Below, piece by piece: positions 27,716 through 36,418 of a DNA stretch of 64,000 nt. Where the stretch lies: assembly GCF_006439395.2 (NCBI RefSeq), contig NZ_CP083950.1, forward strand, positions 5,259,001 through 5,323,000, read 5' to 3'. Every line of letters begins with the position of its first letter. The first letter of the stretch is position 1. The stretch is from Mesorhizobium sp. B4-1-4 (GTDB taxonomy: Bacteria > Pseudomonadota > Alphaproteobacteria > Rhizobiales > Rhizobiaceae). The translations under genes and the position numbers were made by a program. Under the pieces are notes generated by a model. That model did not search any database. It was not told the DNA's origin and saw only the letters and a program-made list of their open reading frames with translations.

Positions 27716-28674
27716 GGCAGCCATCCAAGCCAGCGCTGGCGAACGGTGCCGAGAATGCCCTTGGGAAAGAACAACACCAGAAGGATGAGTGCGACCCCGA
27801 CGATCAGCAGATAGGCCGATGTGTAGCCGCTGGTGACGTCGATGACATAATACATGAACAGCGTGCCGAGCAGCGGCCCGAGCGTCGTGGCGGCACCCCC
27901 GAGCAGCACCCACAGCAGCGGCAGGATCGAATATTGCACCGATGCAAAGCTCGAGCCGACATAGCCGAACAGCAGCGCATAGGCGGCGCCCGAGGCCGCG
28001 CAGATCGTGCCGGAGACGACGACTGCCAGGAGTTTGTTGGAGAAGGTGTCGTAACCCAGCATCTTGGTCCGCTCCTCATTCTCGCGGATGGCGACCAGCA
28101 CGCGGCCATATCGGGAGCGGACGATGGCTAAAGTGATCAGCAGCACGATCGTGAATAGCGCCAGCGCACTCATGTAGCGCACGGTCGGGTTGGTGAGGTC
28201 GAGCGAGGTCGCGCCGAAATTGAGGACGCGCGCCGGCTGCGGCACGACCTGGCCCTGATCGCCCTCGGTCCACGCCGCGAAGTAGAGGATGAGCAGATAA
28301 AAGACCTGCGCGAACATCATGGTGACGATCATGAAGGCAACGCCAGTGGTGCGCAACGCCAGCAGGCCGATGATCAGGGAAACAACGACACCGCAGCCGA
28401 GGCCAGCGGCGAAAGCCGCCGGCACGCTCCAGCCGAGCTGGATGATGGTGAGCCCGGCGCCATAGAGGCCGGCGCCGAAGAACATGGCGTGGCCGAGGCT
28501 GAGCAGGCCGGCATAGCCGAACAGCATGTTGTAGCCCATGGCGAACACCGCCAGCACCATGATGCGGGCGAGCAGGCCGTGATAATAGTCCGGCAGCAGG
28601 AAGCTCAGCGCGAGAAGCAGCGCGATGACGCCGAGATGCAGCGCGTAGGCCTTTGCCGGCGAAGCTTCGCTCAT
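27712..28674 (-). CDS. livM: Branched-chain amino-acid-type ABC transporter permease (LivM)
   Basis: The 320-residue product is a LivM permease with about nine hydrophobic segments. Diagnostic blocks are 'MGYNMLFGYAGLLSLGHAMFFGAGLY' in two parts near residues 46-71, 'AIRENEERTKMLGYDTFSNKLLA' at about 195-217 (the EAA-like cytoplasmic loop that contacts LivG/F), and 'LGGAATTLGPLLGTLFMYYV' at about 255-275. It lies between livH and livG with ATGA overlaps on both sides. The protein forms the channel with LivH in the inner membrane. Confidence 0.92.
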   Translation of the reverse strand: MSEASPAKAYALHLGVIALLLALSFLLPDYYHGLLARIMVLAVFAMGYNMLFGYAGLLSLGHAMFFGAGLYGAGLTIIQLGWSVPAAFAAGLGCGVVVSLIIGLLALRTTGVAFMIVTMMFAQVFYLLILYFAAWTEGDQGQVVPQPARVLNFGATSLDLTNPTVRYMSALALFTIVLLITLAIVRSRYGRVLVAIRENEERTKMLGYDTFSNKLLAVVVSGTICAASGAAYALLFGYVGSSFASVQYSILPLLWVLLGGAATTLGPLLGTLFMYYVIDVTSGYTSAYLLIVGVALILLVLFFPKGILGTVRQRWLGWLP

Positions 28675-29552
28675 CGTGATGCCGTTCCGAACAGGCCCTG
28701 CGGCCGAAACACCAGCACCATGGCGACGAGCAGCGTGGCGATGATCTTGGCCAAGGTCGGTGAGAAGAACATCGAGATGATGCCGTCGGACAGGCCGATC
28801 AGCACGGCGGCGACCACGGTGCCGCGCAGCGAGCCGAGGCCGCCGATGATGACGACGATGAAGGAGAGCAGCAGCGGGTCCTGCCCCATCAGATAGTGCG
28901 CCTGGCTGATCGGCACGATCAGCACCGCGGCGATGGCCGCCAGCATGGCGCCAAGCGCGAAGACGCCGCCGTAGACGCGGTCGACGGGGATGCCGAAGGC
29001 CTGCGCCGTTTCGCTGTCATACTGCGTGGCGCGCATGATGAGGCCGATTTTCGTGCGCGTCAGCACCAGCCATGTGGCGATCAGCAGCAGCGCGGAGGCG
29101 GCGATGATGGACAGCTTGTAGCCGGAATAGCCGAACCAGGGTAGCAGGATGCGGTAGCTGAACGGCGGCTCGACGGGCCGTGCCTCGGGGCCGTAGAAGG
29201 TCAGCGCCAGCTGCTGGATGATGTAGAGCATGCCGATGGTGGCGACGATGGTGGCTTCCGGATTGTAATTCAGCCGGCGCAGCACCAGCCGCTCAGCGAC
29301 CAAGGCAATAGCGCCGACGATCAGCGGCGCGATCACCAGCGCCGCCAGGAAGCCGAGCGCCGGGTGGCCCGATATCGCCGTCGAGATCGCCCAGGCCAGC
29401 ACGGCGCCCAGCATGAAGAATTCGCCATGGGCGACGTTGACGACGCGCATGACGCCAAACACCAGCGACAGCCCGAGTGCGGTGAGCGCCAGCACGGCTG
29501 AGGTGACGAGGCCTTCGAGGGTGGCAAGGAGGAGATGGGGGCCGAAGTGCAT
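28671..29552 (-). CDS. livH: Branched-chain amino-acid-type ABC transporter permease (LivH)
   Basis: The 293-residue product is a LivH permease with about eight membrane segments and the family blocks 'GLSLVFGVMRVVNVAHGEFFMLG' at about 26-48, 'ATQYDSETAQAFGIPVDRVYGG' at about 174-195 (cytoplasmic loop) and 'VVIIGGLGSLRGTVVAAVLIG' at about 232-252. It pairs with LivM. It follows the binding-protein gene after a 115-base gap that holds a 19-bp stem, so binding protein and permease are probably made in unequal amounts from one transcript. Confidence 0.92.
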   Translation of the reverse strand: MHFGPHLLLATLEGLVTSAVLALTALGLSLVFGVMRVVNVAHGEFFMLGAVLAWAISTAISGHPALGFLAALVIAPLIVGAIALVAERLVLRRLNYNPEATIVATIGMLYIIQQLALTFYGPEARPVEPPFSYRILLPWFGYSGYKLSIIAASALLLIATWLVLTRTKIGLIMRATQYDSETAQAFGIPVDRVYGGVFALGAMLAAIAAVLIVPISQAHYLMGQDPLLLSFIVVIIGGLGSLRGTVVAAVLIGLSDGIISMFFSPTLAKIIATLLVAMVLVFRPQGLFGTASR

Positions 29553-29581
29553 GGGCTATGCACCGAGGGATGCGCGAGGCA

Positions 29582-29633
29582 CCCCCCTCTGTCCTGCCGG
29601 ACAGGGGGAGATGCCCGGCAGGGCAGAGGGGGG
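29582..29633. repeat. 19-bp stem repeat between livK and livH
   Basis: CCCCCCTCTGTCCTGCCGG at 29582-29600 pairs with CCGGCAGGGCAGAGGGGGG at 29615-29633 with one G-U position. The left arm is almost identical to the arm of the palindrome at 32577-32612, so the two are one repeat family. In the liv mRNA this hairpin would protect the upstream binding-protein message. Confidence 0.8.
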
Positions 29634-29667
29634 TGGCTTGGCGCTCACGCTGGCTGCTGGAATGAGT

Positions 29668-30969
29668 TCACAGCGCCTGCGTCGTGTAATCCCCTTCGGG
29701 CTCGTAAAGCCCATCCTCGATCTTGGTCTTGTGCACGACCTTCAGCTTGCCGCCCTCGACCTTGGAAATATTCTGGATGCCAAAACACTGGTGGATCTTG
29801 CCGTTGAAGGTCTTGGCGCCCTGCGGATGCTCCGGCCCCTCGGCGAAAGCGGTCAGCGCCTCTGTCGCCTCGACGAGCTTGGCGCGGTCTTCCGGCCCCT
29901 TGTAGCCGGCGTCCTCCATCGCCTTCTTGACGACGTAGAGTGTTTCCCAGCAGCCGAACATATGCGCGGCGGTGGAGACGTCCTTGGCATCGCCAACGGC
30001 CGCGCCATTGTCGTCGATGCCGACGGCGGCGCGGTAGGCTTTCTGCGCGGCGGAATCGTCGGGTTGCGCGTAGCGCGGCGAGCCTTCCCAGAAATGGCTG
30101 CCGTCGAGGAATTCGAGCCCGGGGCTGTTGATGTCCACGGCTTCCAACGAATCGATGAAGCCGAACAACTGCGGCCGGTTGGAGCCGTAGAATTCGCCGA
30201 GTTCCTTGACGAAGGTGAGCACCGCCGGGCCGACCATGACGTGGTAGATCACCTCGGTCTCGGCCGGGATCTGCGGGAAGTATTTGGTGAAGGAGGATTC
30301 CGTCGGCGGGACGGCGATCTGCGCGATGACCTCGGCGCCCTGCGCCTTCAGCGCTGGCGGCAGGTAGTCCCGATGGTCGTAGCCGAAGGCGAAATCGGGG
30401 AAGATCTGCGTCACCTTCTTGCCGGCATTGGCCGCGATCCACGGCGCCATCGACTGGATCTGGCTCTTCACATCGGTGATGCCGGGCTGGAAGACATAGC
30501 GGTTGAGCTTGGTCGAGGCGACGTGGTGGCCCTCGCTGACGACGAAATAAGGCATCTTGGCTTCGCCGGCGGCAGGCGCCGAGCCGATGACGACATGCGA
30601 GAACAGCGTGCCGAAGACGATGTCGGTCTTGTGCTGGGTGGCGAACTTGCCGACCACCTCGGCGCCGCGGCCGGGATCGGTGCCGTCATCCTCGATGATG
30701 ACCTCGACCGGACGGCCATTGATGCCGCCGGCAGCATTGATCGCCTTGATTGCCGCGGCAGTGGTCTTCTCGTACCAGCGGCCATAGGCAGCGCCAATGC
30801 CGGTGCGGTGCGACTGGAAGCCGATCTTGATCGGCGCCGAACTCTGCGCCTGGGAATAGCGGACGAAACCGGGCGCCATGGCGAGGCCGGCGCCGGCGGC
30901 CAGACCTTTCAGCGCCGTGCGGCGGCTGAGACCGGTTTTCGGGAGGTTGAAGCTCTTGCTCTTGTCCAT
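29668..30969 (-). CDS. Liv-type ABC transporter substrate-binding protein, Tat-exported
   Basis: The 433-residue product is a Peripla_BP_6 protein ('IKIGFQSHRTG' at about 48, 'INAAGGINGRPVEVIIEDDG' at about 77-96, 'VIGSAPAAGEAKMPYFVVSEG' at about 125-145). Its N-terminus contains a twin-arginine motif (LSRRTALKG) before the hydrophobic stretch, so export is probably through Tat, folded. It is the first gene of the liv operon and should define its substrate, which I cannot name; the binding pocket sequence is not the standard leucine type. Start at 30969 with AGGGGAA upstream. Confidence 0.9.
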   Translation of the reverse strand: MDKSKSFNLPKTGLSRRTALKGLAAGAGLAMAPGFVRYSQAQSSAPIKIGFQSHRTGIGAAYGRWYEKTTAAAIKAINAAGGINGRPVEVIIEDDGTDPGRGAEVVGKFATQHKTDIVFGTLFSHVVIGSAPAAGEAKMPYFVVSEGHHVASTKLNRYVFQPGITDVKSQIQSMAPWIAANAGKKVTQIFPDFAFGYDHRDYLPPALKAQGAEVIAQIAVPPTESSFTKYFPQIPAETEVIYHVMVGPAVLTFVKELGEFYGSNRPQLFGFIDSLEAVDINSPGLEFLDGSHFWEGSPRYAQPDDSAAQKAYRAAVGIDDNGAAVGDAKDVSTAAHMFGCWETLYVVKKAMEDAGYKGPEDRAKLVEATEALTAFAEGPEHPQGAKTFNGKIHQCFGIQNISKVEGGKLKVVHKTKIEDGLYEPEGDYTTQAL

Positions 30970-31155
30970 GATGCCGTTCCCCTTGTTCAGCGTTAGGAGC
31001 GCAAAGTCCGCTCATGTCCGGAAGTCGAAAAATTGCATGTGTACAAACTAAATCACCAAAGTCTGGACACGGCAATGCCGCTTCCCTAGGGGAATCCCGG
31101 TTTATTTTCCAGCGCCAATGGCCTCAAGGCATGTCGCCCGAAGGTGGTACGCACC

Positions 31156-32547
31156 CTAGCCGACCGTCGGCGTCGCGAGCAGCCAGAGGCCGAAGACGGT
31201 GTAAGCGATCATCAGCACGGTCAGCGGGAACTGGCCGAGCGCGGCGCGGGCAGGTCGCGGATGCAGGCGCCAGGCGAAGCCGTGGGCGACGAGAACGGCG
31301 AGCACATGGCCCGTTATGATGGCACCGGCCTGGATGTTCCACAGCCACCAGGCTGAGCTGGCTCCGGCAACGATCCCGGCCTCGATCTGCATGTCGGCGG
31401 TGCCGAAAAGGTTCCAGCCCAGCGCGAACGGATCGGAGAGGGAGGCCAGCGCATACTGGCCGTCGACCAGCAGCGTCGTCAGATAGTGCGCGACATGATA
31501 GGCGAGTGCGATCGGCACGATCGACCACACCAGAAGGCCAGCCGCTTGGCTCATGCGTTGATCGCCGCCAGCGACGCGCTGGCCGAGGAAAACGGCAAAA
31601 AGAAACACCGCCGCGAGCAGCACGAATGTCAGAATCAGTCCGAAAGTGCCGCTGCCGATCACCGCCGTGCGTCCCGGGAATTCGAGCGGATTGACGCCGG
31701 ACAGGCCAAGCCAGAAGAAGGTTTTCGACAGGCCGTCGAAGGAGACCGAGGACAGCGCCAGCAGCAGGAAGGCCACGCCGCTTGGTGGGAACGGCTCGGC
31801 CGCCAGCAGCTTGGCCCCTGGCCAGCACAGAGCAAGCCGGCCTTCGCCGTCGCGCTCGACCGGCGCGAAGCGCGCCACCATCGAGAAGAAGATCGTCAGG
31901 AACTCGCCGCCGCGGCTCCACTCCCGATAGCCGAACACCAGCATGGCGAGGAAGGCGAGCAGCCAGTACAAGCCGGCGGCCCAAGCGAGACGAGCCGGGT
32001 CGTCGGGAGCTGGATCGATGAGTTCGAACCAGGCAAAGGCGAGGAACAGGATGACGGCCGGCCAGCGGCCGAGCCATCCGGGGAGGCGCCACGATCCCTC
32101 ATCCCTTGCGCCGAACAGCCACGAAACCAGGCGCCAAGGCCCATACCAGGGGTTGAGCCATGACCAGAGGTCGCCGAAGACGCCTTGCAGCAGCGTGACG
32201 CCGGCCCATAGCAGCGTCCAGACCACGAGCGGCAACGGGTTGGAGAGTGGGTCGCGGCTGCCGAAAAGGCCGGCGGCGATGAGGATTGCAAAGCCGGCAA
32301 AGGAGGTCAGGCTGATGGCTGTGCGAGCGCCGTCGCCGAAGGCGAAAACCGGCAGGCGCCGGCGCCAGAATTTATCCAGAGCCGCCGGCGGCAGCAGCGC
32401 CAGCACGAGGAAGCTGACAGCCACGGCGAAAGCGCCGCCAACCAGATAGTAGCCGGTCGGGAGAAGCAGGACGTGGCCACGGTCGGAGGCATGGGCGAAG
32501 GCGGGGGTGGGTGCGATGAGCAATAAAGCAACAAGCAACAAGGCCAA
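31156..32547 (-). CDS. Integral membrane protein, 'fenitrothion hydrolase'-like family
   Basis: The roughly 463-residue product begins with a cleavable-looking signal ('ALLLVALLLIAPTPAFAHAS') and has about ten to eleven further hydrophobic segments. Blocks such as 'LLQGVFGDLWSWLNPW', 'FDGLSKTFFWLGL', 'IVPIALAYHVAHYLTTLLVDGQ', 'SDPFALGWNLFGTA' and 'GAIITGHVLAVLVAHGFA' resemble membrane proteins annotated in actinobacteria as fenitrothion hydrolase, a label I do not trust. The several conserved His in membrane segments hint at metal or haem binding. The start is uncertain: I use the TTG at 32547; an ATG at 32595 sits at the exact centre of a 36-bp palindrome and lacks a ribosome binding site. 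Confidence 0.65.
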   Translation of the reverse strand: MALLLVALLLIAPTPAFAHASDRGHVLLLPTGYYLVGGAFAVAVSFLVLALLPPAALDKFWRRRLPVFAFGDGARTAISLTSFAGFAILIAAGLFGSRDPLSNPLPLVVWTLLWAGVTLLQGVFGDLWSWLNPWYGPWRLVSWLFGARDEGSWRLPGWLGRWPAVILFLAFAWFELIDPAPDDPARLAWAAGLYWLLAFLAMLVFGYREWSRGGEFLTIFFSMVARFAPVERDGEGRLALCWPGAKLLAAEPFPPSGVAFLLLALSSVSFDGLSKTFFWLGLSGVNPLEFPGRTAVIGSGTFGLILTFVLLAAVFLFAVFLGQRVAGGDQRMSQAAGLLVWSIVPIALAYHVAHYLTTLLVDGQYALASLSDPFALGWNLFGTADMQIEAGIVAGASSAWWLWNIQAGAIITGHVLAVLVAHGFAWRLHPRPARAALGQFPLTVLMIAYTVFGLWLLATPTVG

Positions 32548-32576
32548 TGACGGACGGGAGCTCTCCGTGGCGCCCC

Positions 32577-32612
32577 CCTCTGTCCTGCCGGACATGTCCG
32601 GCAGGACAGAGG
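32577..32612. repeat. Perfect 36-bp palindrome upstream of the membrane protein gene
   Basis: CCTCTGTCCTGCCGGACA at 32577-32594 is followed directly by its exact reverse complement. An ATG in frame with the membrane protein lies at its centre (32595-32593, minus strand). The arm is shared with the repeat at 29582-29633. It lies between pncB and the membrane gene, which are both read leftward. Confidence 0.9.
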
Positions 32613-32655
32613 AGGGCGCGAAGGAACTCGAACTATCCAAGAGCCCCGCCACCTC

Positions 32656-33960
32656 TCACACCTTGACCAGCTGCTCCACGCGATCCTTCTCGCCAAAGAT
32701 CCGCAGATAACGCTGGATCTCCTTCTCGTCGCCGGTCGCCTTGGCCGGATTATCGGATAGCTTGACCGCCGGCCGGCCGTTGGCCTCGGTGACCTTGCAG
32801 ACCAGCGATATGGCATCCAGGCTGTTGGTTTCGGTCGGCGCGCAGCCTTCGAAGTCGTTGGTCAGATTGGTGCCCCAGCCGAAGGACATGCGCACCTTGC
32901 CCTTGAAGTGGCGGTAGGTCTCCTCGATGGTTTCCACTTCGAGCCCATCGGAGAAGATCAGCAGCTTCTGCTTGGGGTCCTTGCCCTTCTCGCGCCACCA
33001 GGCCAGGATCTTTTCGCCGCCTTCGATCGGCGGCGCGCTGTCGGGGCGGAAGCCGGTCCAGTCGGCCACCCAGTCCGGCGCGTCGCGTAGGAACGAGGCG
33101 GTGCCGAAAGCGTCGGGCAGCACGATCAGCAGATTGCCGCCATAATAGCGCTGCCAGTCCTGCAGCACTTTATAGGGCGCTTGCCGCAATTCCTTTTCCG
33201 AGTTGGCGAGGGCCGCGAACACCATCGGCAATTCATGTGCGTTGGTGCCGAGCGCCTCGAGGTCGTTGTCCATGGCCAGCAGCACGTTGGAGGTGCCGGT
33301 GAAGGCCTCGCCAATGCCTTCCTTCAAGGCTTCGACGCACCAGCGCTGCCACAGGAAGGAATGCCGCCGGCGCGTGCCGAAGTCGGATATGCGGATGCCG
33401 GGCAGCGCCTTCAGCCGCTCGGTCTTGTCCCACATCTTGGCTTTGGCGCGGGCATAGAGCACGTCGAGCGTGAACGGCCCGAACGCCCGCATCGCGGCCC
33501 GCGAACGCAATTCATTGATGATGGCGAGCGCGGGAATTTCCCACAGCGTCGTGTACATCCAGGGACCGGGGAAGGTCAGTTCGTACTGTCCGTCGTGCTT
33601 GGCAAGCTCGTAGTCGGGCAACCTGAAGCCTTCCAGCCAGGCGAGGAATTCCGGCTCGAAGATCTGCTTGCGGCCATAGAAATTGTTGCCGCCGAGCCAG
33701 ATCATCTCCTTCTTGGAGAAGCGCAAGGTGCGGGCATGATCGAGCTGTTCGCGCAACTCGCCCTCGTCGATCTCGTCGGCAAGCCGCACCGAGGTGGTGC
33801 GGTTGATCAGCGAGAAGGTGGCGTCGACCTTGGGGTACATGCCCCAGATCATCTGCAACATCAGAAGCTTGTAGAAGTCGGTGTCGAGCAGGCTGCGCAC
33901 GATCGGGTCGAGCTTCCAGGTATGGTTATAGACGCGCCGCGCAATATCGGTCCTGGCCAT
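32656..33960 (-). CDS. pncB: Nicotinate phosphoribosyltransferase
   Basis: The 434-residue product converts nicotinate and PRPP to nicotinate mononucleotide in the Preiss-Handler NAD salvage route. Family blocks are '[16 protein letters not shown]' at about 24-39, '[17 protein letters not shown]', '[16 protein letters not shown]' with the phosphoribosyl-site region 'GTSNVLLAM' and '[14 protein letters not shown]' (His, the phosphorylated residue region), and '[12 protein letters not shown]' near 360. The start at 33960 gives the family N-terminus; the frame extends to 34011. It shares the pathway with pncA at 23949, though it is not in the same operon. Confidence 0.95.
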   Translation of the reverse strand: MARTDIARRVYNHTWKLDPIVRSLLDTDFYKLLMLQMIWGMYPKVDATFSLINRTTSVRLADEIDEGELREQLDHARTLRFSKKEMIWLGGNNFYGRKQIFEPEFLAWLEGFRLPDYELAKHDGQYELTFPGPWMYTTLWEIPALAIINELRSRAAMRAFGPFTLDVLYARAKAKMWDKTERLKALPGIRISDFGTRRRHSFLWQRWCVEALKEGIGEAFTGTSNVLLAMDNDLEALGTNAHELPMVFAALANSEKELRQAPYKVLQDWQRYYGGNLLIVLPDAFGTASFLRDAPDWVADWTGFRPDSAPPIEGGEKILAWWREKGKDPKQKLLIFSDGLEVETIEETYRHFKGKVRMSFGWGTNLTNDFEGCAPTETNSLDAISLVCKVTEANGRPAVKLSDNPAKATGDEKEIQRYLRIFGEKDRVEQLVKV

Positions 33961-34095
33961 GTCTCGTTGTCGCCTTCGCTGCCTGCCATCCACAATCGCG
34001 ACAGGCCTCATAGCATCGAATCAGCCAAAACGCTGCCCGCTTTCAGGCTGGCCCGACAAAAAGAAGGGCCTGAATGCGGCCGGGCCTAGGCTGCA

Positions 34096-35085
34096 TCAGC
34101 TCGCGGGTTTGCCGCCCATCACCTTGAGCGCCGGACGTTTGCGTCGGGTCACGAGGCGGCCCGCGACCGGGGCGTCGGCGCGGCTGTCATCCCCGGCCTT
34201 CTCGGCGAACAGCCAGTCGATAAACACCTGTACGATCGGCGTCGCCCGCATCTCGTTGCGGCAGACGACGTAGAAATCATCGACCGCCGGCACCGACAGG
34301 CTGAACGGCGCGACCAGCATGCCCCTGGCCAGCAGCGCGCTTGCCGTCACGGAATCGCCCAGCGCCACGCCGTGACCGTGCACCGCGGCCTCGGCCGCCA
34401 TGCGCGCATCACCCAGATGATGGCGACGGCCGCGTTCGAGGTCCAGCGCATCGGCTGCCGCCAGCCAGGTGTGCCACTCGCGGCCGTCGTCGCCATGCAG
34501 GAACACATGGTCGGCGAGGTCGCGAACAGTGCGGATCGGGCGGTTGTTGATCAGTGTCGGGCTGACCACCGGGAACAGTTCGAGGCCCGACCATTTGCGC
34601 ATCCAGCAATCGGCCCAGCTGCCATTGCCATAGTGCACACAGACATCGATATGCGGCGCCCGGATATCCCTGGGGTCGTTGGAAGGGATGAGCGTCAGCT
34701 GGATGTCGGGATACTGCGCGGTGAAGCTGCCGAGCCTCGGCGTCATCCACAAAAGCAGCAACGCCGGCACGCAGGACACCGAAAGCGCGCCGCTGCTTGC
34801 CGGCCGCGTCAGCCGCTGCGTGGCGGCGGCGATGCCGTCGAAAGCCGTCGACACCGCGGGCAAAAGCTCCGCGCCATGCGGGGTCAGCTTGACCCGCTGG
34901 CCAGATCGTTCGAACAGCTTGACCCCAAGCGACTGCTCGAGCGCCTTGATCTGGTGGCTGACGGCGCCATGCGTGACATTGAGCTCACTCGCCGCCTTGG
35001 TCAGCGAGCCATGGCGCGCGGTTGCCTCGAAGGCACGCAGCGGGTTGAGAGGGGGCAGGCGCTTGGCCATGGATGCTCGGCTCAT
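34096..35085 (-). CDS. LysR family transcriptional regulator (GcvA-like)
   Basis: The 329-residue product has a LysR helix-turn-helix at about residues 15-75 ('PLRAFEATARHGSLTKAASE', 'THGAVSHQIKALEQSLGVKL') and a substrate-binding domain to about 300. It belongs to the GcvA-like group that keeps the 'LNPLRAFEA' opening. The divergent agmatinase-family gene is the obvious target. A perfect TGTGAG-N5-CTCACA dyad, the T-N11-A form used by LysR proteins, abuts its start codon (35086-35102). The C-terminal 30 residues are a basic extension ('GRLVTRRKRPALKVMGG'). Confidence 0.92.
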   Translation of the reverse strand: MSRASMAKRLPPLNPLRAFEATARHGSLTKAASELNVTHGAVSHQIKALEQSLGVKLFERSGQRVKLTPHGAELLPAVSTAFDGIAAATQRLTRPASSGALSVSCVPALLLLWMTPRLGSFTAQYPDIQLTLIPSNDPRDIRAPHIDVCVHYGNGSWADCWMRKWSGLELFPVVSPTLINNRPIRTVRDLADHVFLHGDDGREWHTWLAAADALDLERGRRHHLGDARMAAEAAVHGHGVALGDSVTASALLARGMLVAPFSLSVPAVDDFYVVCRNEMRATPIVQVFIDWLFAEKAGDDSRADAPVAGRLVTRRKRPALKVMGGKPAS

Positions 35086-35102
35086 TGTGAGATTTTCTCA
35101 CA
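35086..35102. promoter_or_regulatory. LysR-type binding dyad TGTGAG-N5-CTCACA
   Basis: A perfect 6-bp inverted repeat with a 5-base A/T spacer lies immediately upstream of the LysR start codon, in the control region shared with the agmatinase-family gene 175 bases away. Binding would repress the regulator and could activate the enzyme operon. Confidence 0.6.
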
Positions 35103-35276
35103 GAAAACACCTTAACAATATCAATTGCTTTTTCAATGCGGCTGCCGGACACTTTGCCGCAATCGCATCAAGACCTGAAATCTGCGGGCAGCGAGCGGGG
35201 CAAGCGACCCGGCCGGATGATGGTCGGTTCGCCCGAGGTCCCACTGGTCGGCGGCACCAATCGAGGAGGAATGGAT

Positions 35277-36338
35277 ATGGGTTATAACAGCGGCAAGCTC
35301 GACGCGTTGCGTCGCAAATATGGCGAGAGCCATGGCGGCGAGATGTTCGACCCGAAATTCCGCAAGGTCGCCGACAAGATCTTCTCCAAGAGCGGCACGC
35401 GGCTGGCGCCCTATTCGGGCATCCCGACCTTCCTCGCCGCGCCCTACCGCGAATTATCAGCGGAGAACCCGGATTTCGGCGACCTGCAGGTGGCCATGAT
35501 CGGCGTGCCGATGGACCTCGGCGTCACCAACCGGCCGGGCTCGCGTTTCGGGCCGAGGGCGCTGCGCGCCATCGAGCGCATCGGCCCCTACAATCACGTG
35601 CTGGAATGCGCGCCGACGCACGAGCTGCGCGTGGCCGACATCGGCGATACGCCGTTCCGCAGCCGCTACCGGCTGGAGGCCAGCCATGAGGACATCGAGC
35701 GCCGCACCAACCAGATCGTCGATGCCGGTGTCATCCCTCTATCGGTCGGCGGCGACCATTCGATCAGCCATCCGATCCTGAAGGCCGTCGGCAAGAAGGC
35801 TCCGGTCGGCCTGATCCACATCGATGCCCATTGCGACACCAGCGGCCTGTTCGACATGACCAAGTTCCACCACGGCGGGCCGTTCCGCAACGCGGTGCTC
35901 GATGGCGTGCTCGACCCGACGCGCACCATCCAGATCGGTATCCGCGGCTCGGCCGAATATCTCTGGGAGTTCACCTATGAATCCGGCATGACCGTCGTTC
36001 ACGCCGAGGAGGTGACCGGGCTCGGCATTCCCGCCATCATCGAGAAGGCGCGCAAAATCGTCGGCGATGGCCCGACCTATGTGTCCTTCGACATCGACAG
36101 CGTCGATCCGGCCTTCGCGCCGGGCACCGGCACGCCGGAAGTCGGCGGCCTGACCACGCGCGAAGTGCTTGAACTGCTGGGCGGCCTCAAGGGCCTCAAC
36201 ATCGTCGGAGGCGACGTCGTCGAGGTGGCGCCGCAATATGACGCGACCACCAACACCGCGCATGCCGGCGCCCAGGTGCTGTTCGAAATCCTGAGCCTGA
36301 TGGTGTTCAGCCCGGCCGTGATCGGCAAGGGAACCTGA
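35277..36338 (+). CDS. speB: Agmatinase / guanidino-acid ureohydrolase family protein
   Basis: The 353-residue product is a Mn-dependent ureohydrolase. Metal ligands are in 'GGDHSISHPILKA' (His), 'HIDAHCDTSG' (Asp, His, Asp) and 'SFDIDSVDPAFAPGTGTPE' (Asp, Asp). It cleaves a guanidino compound to urea and an amine or amino acid; agmatine, 4-guanidinobutyrate and 3-guanidinopropionate are all possible. Pairing with a divergent LysR recalls gbuA of Pseudomonas, so guanidinobutyrase is a serious alternative to the speB label. The ATG at 35277 has GAGGAGGA seven bases upstream; the ATG at 35271 is too close. Urea made here could feed the urease in this window. Confidence 0.88.
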   Translation: MGYNSGKLDALRRKYGESHGGEMFDPKFRKVADKIFSKSGTRLAPYSGIPTFLAAPYRELSAENPDFGDLQVAMIGVPMDLGVTNRPGSRFGPRALRAIERIGPYNHVLECAPTHELRVADIGDTPFRSRYRLEASHEDIERRTNQIVDAGVIPLSVGGDHSISHPILKAVGKKAPVGLIHIDAHCDTSGLFDMTKFHHGGPFRNAVLDGVLDPTRTIQIGIRGSAEYLWEFTYESGMTVVHAEEVTGLGIPAIIEKARKIVGDGPTYVSFDIDSVDPAFAPGTGTPEVGGLTTREVLELLGGLKGLNIVGGDVVEVAPQYDATTNTAHAGAQVLFEILSLMVFSPAVIGKGT

Positions 36339-36352
36339 CGCCTGAAATCCAA

Positions 36353-36383
36353 GGCGGCCGCCGCGCTGGAGCCGGCGGTCGCC
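36353..36383 (+). terminator. Strong hairpin between ureohydrolase and binding-protein genes
   Basis: An 11-bp stem (GGCGGCCGCCG / CGGCGGTCGCC with one G-U pair) encloses a 9-base loop, 15 bases after the ureohydrolase stop. There is no T-run, so it may be a partial terminator or an mRNA stabiliser that lets the binding protein be made at a different level. Confidence 0.5.
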
Positions 36384-36418
36384 TCAAACAATCAAAAGCT
36401 TCCAGAAGGGGAATGACA

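Noticed and set aside
29645-30442. A long Arg-rich open frame within the liv binding-protein gene
   Set aside because: It is the shadow of a real gene in another frame: Arg/Gly/Ala-rich with no domain.
26271-30969. The Liv-type importer as a urea transporter (urtABCDE)
   Set aside because: It is over 20 kb from the urease genes, and the binding protein has no sequence feature that I can tie to urea.
36353-36383. A classical intrinsic terminator between ureohydrolase and binding-protein genes
   Set aside because: The stem is strong but no T-run follows, so readthrough is likely; it is listed as a hairpin only.
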